In this document: piece by piece, positions 60,475-64,000 of the stretch
How the letters are laid out: each line of letters begins with the position of its first letter
Numbering within the stretch: the stretch's first letter is position 1
Source: Eimeria necatrix
Taxonomy: Eukaryota; Apicomplexa; Conoidasida; Eucoccidiorida; Eimeriidae
NCBI RefSeq assembly: GCF_000499385.1
Contig: NW_013654802.1
Span: 91,647-155,646 of the forward strand
Length of the DNA stretch: 64,000 nt
Direction: 5' to 3'
Program-made: the position numbers and the translations under genes
Notes under the pieces: model-generated
Seen by the model: only the letters and a program-made list of their open reading frames with translations
Databases searched by the model: none
What the model was told of the DNA's origin: nothing

Positions 60475-63400
60475 GCAGAGCCAGCAGAGCAGGAGTTGCA
60501 AGATGTGAGACAAAGTGTAAGGCAAGAGCGCCACGGAAGGCAAGAAAAGCGGAGTCACGCTGCTCTATTTCTTCTCCACCTTCTCGAGCCTTTGCTGTTT
60601 CGCTCCTGGCTTCCCTGGTTATCAGAAAACGCCAGAAGAGGTGGCGCAAACGTCCGCCCTAGTCATCACTTGGGCTCCACGGATGTTGTTTAATTTTTTA
60701 TTGGGATCGATTTAGCCTATACCTACTGAACTGAAGTCGTTGCTGCCTCCACAAAAGGCAGCAGCCTAAACTATTCGCAGCGGCAACTTTCGACAAGTAT
60801 GTTCTTCTTCGCAATTTTTTACTCTTTAAATGCGGCACAGCGCGGTTGCTCACGAGCAGAATGGTCCGGGCCTCTGCCACTTAAGGTGCATGGAACCGCA
60901 CAGTAGACCATCTCTTATTTGCCCGTTTTGAAAGACTTTCTGGTTGTACCTTAACAGGTACTTGAATTTGTTTGCGTTTTTTGCACACGGGAAGGCGAGT
61001 TAGTGGAAACAGAGGTAAGTTACGAACACGCAGCGCTTACTGCACAGTCACGACAAGGTGCGTAGGCTAAGAAACGCAGGTACAAATTATTGTTGTCTAC
61101 AAAGACAAGAATATTGCTACTTAGTCCAATGCTGCACTCTTCAATTACTGGAGCTATGGCGCAAGCGCCAAGAATCGGCACTGACCACAGGAGCATTCGC
61201 GGCCGAAAACTCAGCGAACCACGCTAATTGACACAATGCAGTGCACTAGGCTGAACTAAGTCGCATTAGGCTTTTTAAGGAATGTATTTGGGAGTCGATC
61301 GCAGTTTTTCTGGGTCTGGGATCAACTTCTTAGCGAGCAGAGACGTTGTGCAGAGTGGTGCTTCTGGCATGGGGAACGCACAATTTTATTTTATGTGCTC
61401 CTGGAGCTCTTGGCTCTCCAAATTAAAGTGCTTTGTCCTTATCTTAGCACTCACTGTAATCATGTAGCACCCAATGAATCTATATTGGGTACCCGGTCGT
61501 GTAACAGTGTATGAAATCCGACTTGGCGCCTGCATTTTTCAAGTTGGGGCACACCCGGGGCATTTTGAGGTCTTATTCGTCACTTAGGCAACATTATCTG
61601 CACTCTTGTCAAAATAACTTGAAAGAGTTGTGCCAGGCGTACTACTGCGCCTGCGGAAAGGTAGCGTTTCATACAGGTCGACGGAAATATGTGACTGATG
61701 AAGAATACAGATACGATGGCAACATTAGACTATAATTCACGTATCGTCGATGGCAACGTTAGCCCGGAAGGATGGTAAGACAGCTCAAACGAAAGTAAAC
61801 ATCGGTGTTTTGTGAAAGGCAATAATGTCGAGCCTGATGAAGCCGAATGGGAGGGAGGCTTCAGCATAATACGCAGCCGTGTCTTCAGTAGCTACCCAGG
61901 GTTCTTCCCTTAGCGCAGACAAGAATGTCACCAGCTTCCCATGCACAGAATCTGTATCTTCTTTGTAAACATGGCGCGGTTCAAAGACATCGATATGCAA
62001 GCTATGGATGAATGTGTGAGCGTGAACCAGCACAGTTACACACTCTTCTCTCACCTTCCCGCGCACTGCAGTTCAAAGAGTGTGTGGCTCTCGGCAAAAT
62101 GGTGACCCCAGACTGAAAGAACCTTTTGACTAATGTATCAAACGTAGTGCTGAGTATGAAGTAGAAAGCAGGTTAATGAGCCTGTGAGTGCAGGAAGAGA
62201 GGCGTAGGGCGCGAAAGAATAAGAAAACGCAGTAGGCTACGGGCTAACCGGTACGACGGGAGCTATTTAGGAGTAGCTGTGCGTATTTGTGCCTCGACAA
62301 TGAACATCTTTGGCATGCGTAAACAGCCTGCATGTTGTTGGCTGCGGGCTTCATACCGTAATCGTTGACGGTATATGCGAGGTAAGTAATCTCTTGCTTT
62401 GCAAGCTTGCGCTTTTGGAACTAGAAGTAAAAGTGATGCTCGAGAGTGATGCCGATCTCTTATCGCAGAAGCTTCGTGTGCGTTACCTGGTGGTTAAACT
62501 TCAACACGTTATCGAGACAGGAAACGAAGGCCCGTCAAATTAGAGGTTCGACATAAGAATTTTTGCTAGCTTGGAGGGTATCTGGGGCACCCTTGAGACC
62601 AAAGCGCATAACTTCTATGTTAGAATAATCTCCAGACTGAGCGGAACGCCGCCTTCCATCAGCTTTCCCTGGCCAATTGGGTTTGGTGGAAGCCTGCGTC
62701 CCCGGACGCTAAAGGACTTCCCCCCCGCTTCCTCGTGTTTGTTTTCCAACTCCAAGCATTGAAATTATATTTTATTTTGAGTATCTTTGCTGTTGATTGT
62801 CGCTACGCGTAGCTAGTTCTCTTGCGGCTGTTGGTGCAGTCTGCCCCTGTGAGGCTTTCTTAGTTCGTCTAAATTTACATTTCTGTCGCAGTCTGATCTG
62901 TTTCACTCCTTATGCTTTTCTATGCCTGGCCTAAGTGTTTCTACCTCAGTTGCTCTCCCTTTTCTAGCCTTTATCTTAACCTGCCAGGCCCCTCCGTCAC
63001 CTTCCCTGTGTTCCCTTTTCTGCCTGCCTCAGTGTACAAATACATAAGCTTCAGCAGAATGCGGCAGAACCAAGAAAACGCTCAATTTCCGAATGGATCT
63101 AAAGCAAAGCGAAAAGAAGCCGAGAGGAGGCATTAATTCATGTCTAAAGGCTGAGGGGTAGTTAACTCCTCAACACATATCTCCCACATGTCTAGCGCTC
63201 TGTCTCCTCGACAGGCACACTCCCACCCGAAGTATGCATATATGCGCATATATGTATGGGCGCATATAAGGCGCATTTCACATACACGAAGGCTATATAC
63301 ATTTGCAAAGAAACGCAGCTCACGCTAGGCAAGGAAGCACGCCTAGGCACAGCTGCCCGCAAGCTATTGTGTACGCATGCGAAAACTTGCGTGTTGAGTC

Positions 63401-63821
63401 GCACAAACAATTGCAAAACGTGGAGGTTCATGTGCATAGAGGTCTGCAGCTGCGCGCGTAGTTCTCTCTCGCGTGCATGCGGGAATGGATCCGTGCACCT
63501 GGGCCCCGGGGTGCAGAGGAAGGGCTGCAGAGGGTGAGCCCGCGAGGGCACGGGCAAAAGTCCGCATGCATGCAAGATGCAAAAAGGAGAATTGTGGCCC
63601 CTAGGGCTTCGGGGGGCCCCCAGACTTGCACGGAAGCAGGAAAGCCGTGGGCGTTGGCGCCGCCAACTGCGGCCCGCGCGGCTGAGAAGCCCCGCCCGTG
63701 TGCAAACAAGCGCGCAAGCCCGCGAGAAAACAGCGAAGGCAGCCGGGCCAATCGGCGAGCGCATGCAGGGAGAAAAGCCGAAAGGCGCATGCAGGCCGCG
63801 CATGCGGCGCGGGCGGGAGGC
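60475..63821. other. Long intergenic region, no supported gene
   Basis: The open frames are short (up to about 94 codons on either strand, apart from GC-driven minus-strand frames near 63192-63952). I find no splice-joined protein, RNA gene or fourth family copy. AT-rich up to about 63100; the last 700 bases become GC-rich and contain repeated GCATGC words. The 3' untranslated region of the SET gene and that of copy 3 should lie at the two ends. Confidence 0.5.
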
Positions 63822-64000
63822 TCAGGGCGTGGAGAAGCCCCTGTTCTTGAGGCGCCAGTAGTCGTTGTCGTAAGAAGTGAGGAGCTCGGCGCCGCGGGGA
63901 ATGTCCTTGACAGCCACCACCACCACCCGCTGGGAGGCCCTGTGGCGGTCAAACATCACGCGGAAACGCACGCAAACTCCAGGCCCCTCCCCCCCCCCCG
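63822..64000 (-). CDS. SET-domain protein, C-terminal exon (partial)
   Basis: On the minus strand, a frame from the window edge to the TGA at 63824-63822 ends in VVVVAVKDIPRGAELLTSYD, then NDYWRLKNRG. This matches the end of a SET methyltransferase domain: the strand plus 'rDI..GeELl..Y' motif and the following aromatic 'YW'. The catalytic Asn-His motif would lie upstream, beyond the window. SET enzymes transfer methyl groups from S-adenosylmethionine to lysines of histones or other proteins. The exon's upstream border is not visible; the run of C at 63989-63999 (G on the coding strand) may be intronic or an assembly edge. Confidence 0.65.
   Translation of the reverse strand, partial: GGGEGPGVCVRFRVMFDRHRASQRVVVVAVKDIPRGAELLTSYDNDYWRLKNRGFSTP

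Noticed and set aside
59650..60558. 302-codon minus-strand frame
   Set aside because: Antisense shadow of family copy 3, for the same reasons.
60475..63821. A fourth, decayed family copy downstream of copy 3
   Set aside because: No stretch resembles the RWWK core, the basic block or the cysteine domain.
63192..63952. Overlapping minus-strand frames of 203 and 174 codons
   Set aside because: Low-complexity Ala/Arg/Pro sequence driven by local GC content; only the edge frame at 63822-64000 shows a real domain (SET).
63989..63999. Poly-C run at the window end
   Set aside because: Could be a contig edge or intron sequence; nothing can be concluded from a few bases.

Overview
The window reads as nuclear DNA of an apicomplexan parasite, most likely an Eimeria/Cyclospora-type coccidian. 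The genes are broken by many short GT-AG introns, base composition is near balanced, some proteins carry Ala-rich (GCA/GCT) tracts, and the gene set fits (pepsin-like aspartyl protease, insulysin-type M16 protease, ABCG half-transporter, short dihydroorotase, NPSN-like SNARE). The species call is inference. I found no rRNA, tRNA, CRISPR array or transposon. Exon structures were rebuilt by hand from reading frame, splice signals and family resemblance. Where the exon lengths sum to a whole number of codons I say so.

Layout: 1-3905 has no supported gene. 3906-6433 (+) is an acid-sphingomyelinase-like metallophosphoesterase. 8041-10710 (-) is an ABCG half-transporter. 11891-12545 (+) is a small basic protein of unknown function. 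13362-20863 (+) is a POLQ/HELQ-type DNA helicase. 21170-23436 (-) is a TRAPPC13 homologue. 24274-27775 (+) is a secreted-looking M16 metalloprotease. 28116-29941 (-) is an unrecognised protein. 30609-32995 (+) is an aspartyl protease with a hydrophobic C-terminal tail. 33473-35875 (-) is an RS-rich protein. 36703-39887 (+) is dihydroorotase. 41692-42712 (+) is a Qb-SNARE. Up to about 36.7 kb the genes mostly alternate strand, giving divergent pairs with promoter spaces of about 0.7-1.2 kb.

45.6-60.5 kb holds three tandem copies of a family I do not recognise: 45593-47506, 55311-57161 and 58828-60474, all on +. Each has a signal peptide, an Arg/Lys-rich amphipathic block, an acidic or Ala-rich linker, and a C-terminal domain with six invariant cysteines. 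Between copies 1 and 2 lie genes for mitochondrial ribosomal protein bL28 (48850-49698, -) and a TMEM147 homologue (51383-53825, +). Non-coding DNA on both sides of these two genes is duplicated upstream of copy 1, but the two genes are not. The window ends with the C-terminal exon of a SET-domain protein (63822-64000, -).

Most single-copy genes are housekeeping: pyrimidine synthesis, vesicle traffic, ER membrane insertion, mitochondrial translation, DNA repair and splicing. The two proteases, the phosphoesterase and the tandem family carry secretion signals and are the candidates for parasite-specific work. The tandem family with its duplicated flanks is the best candidate for something undescribed.
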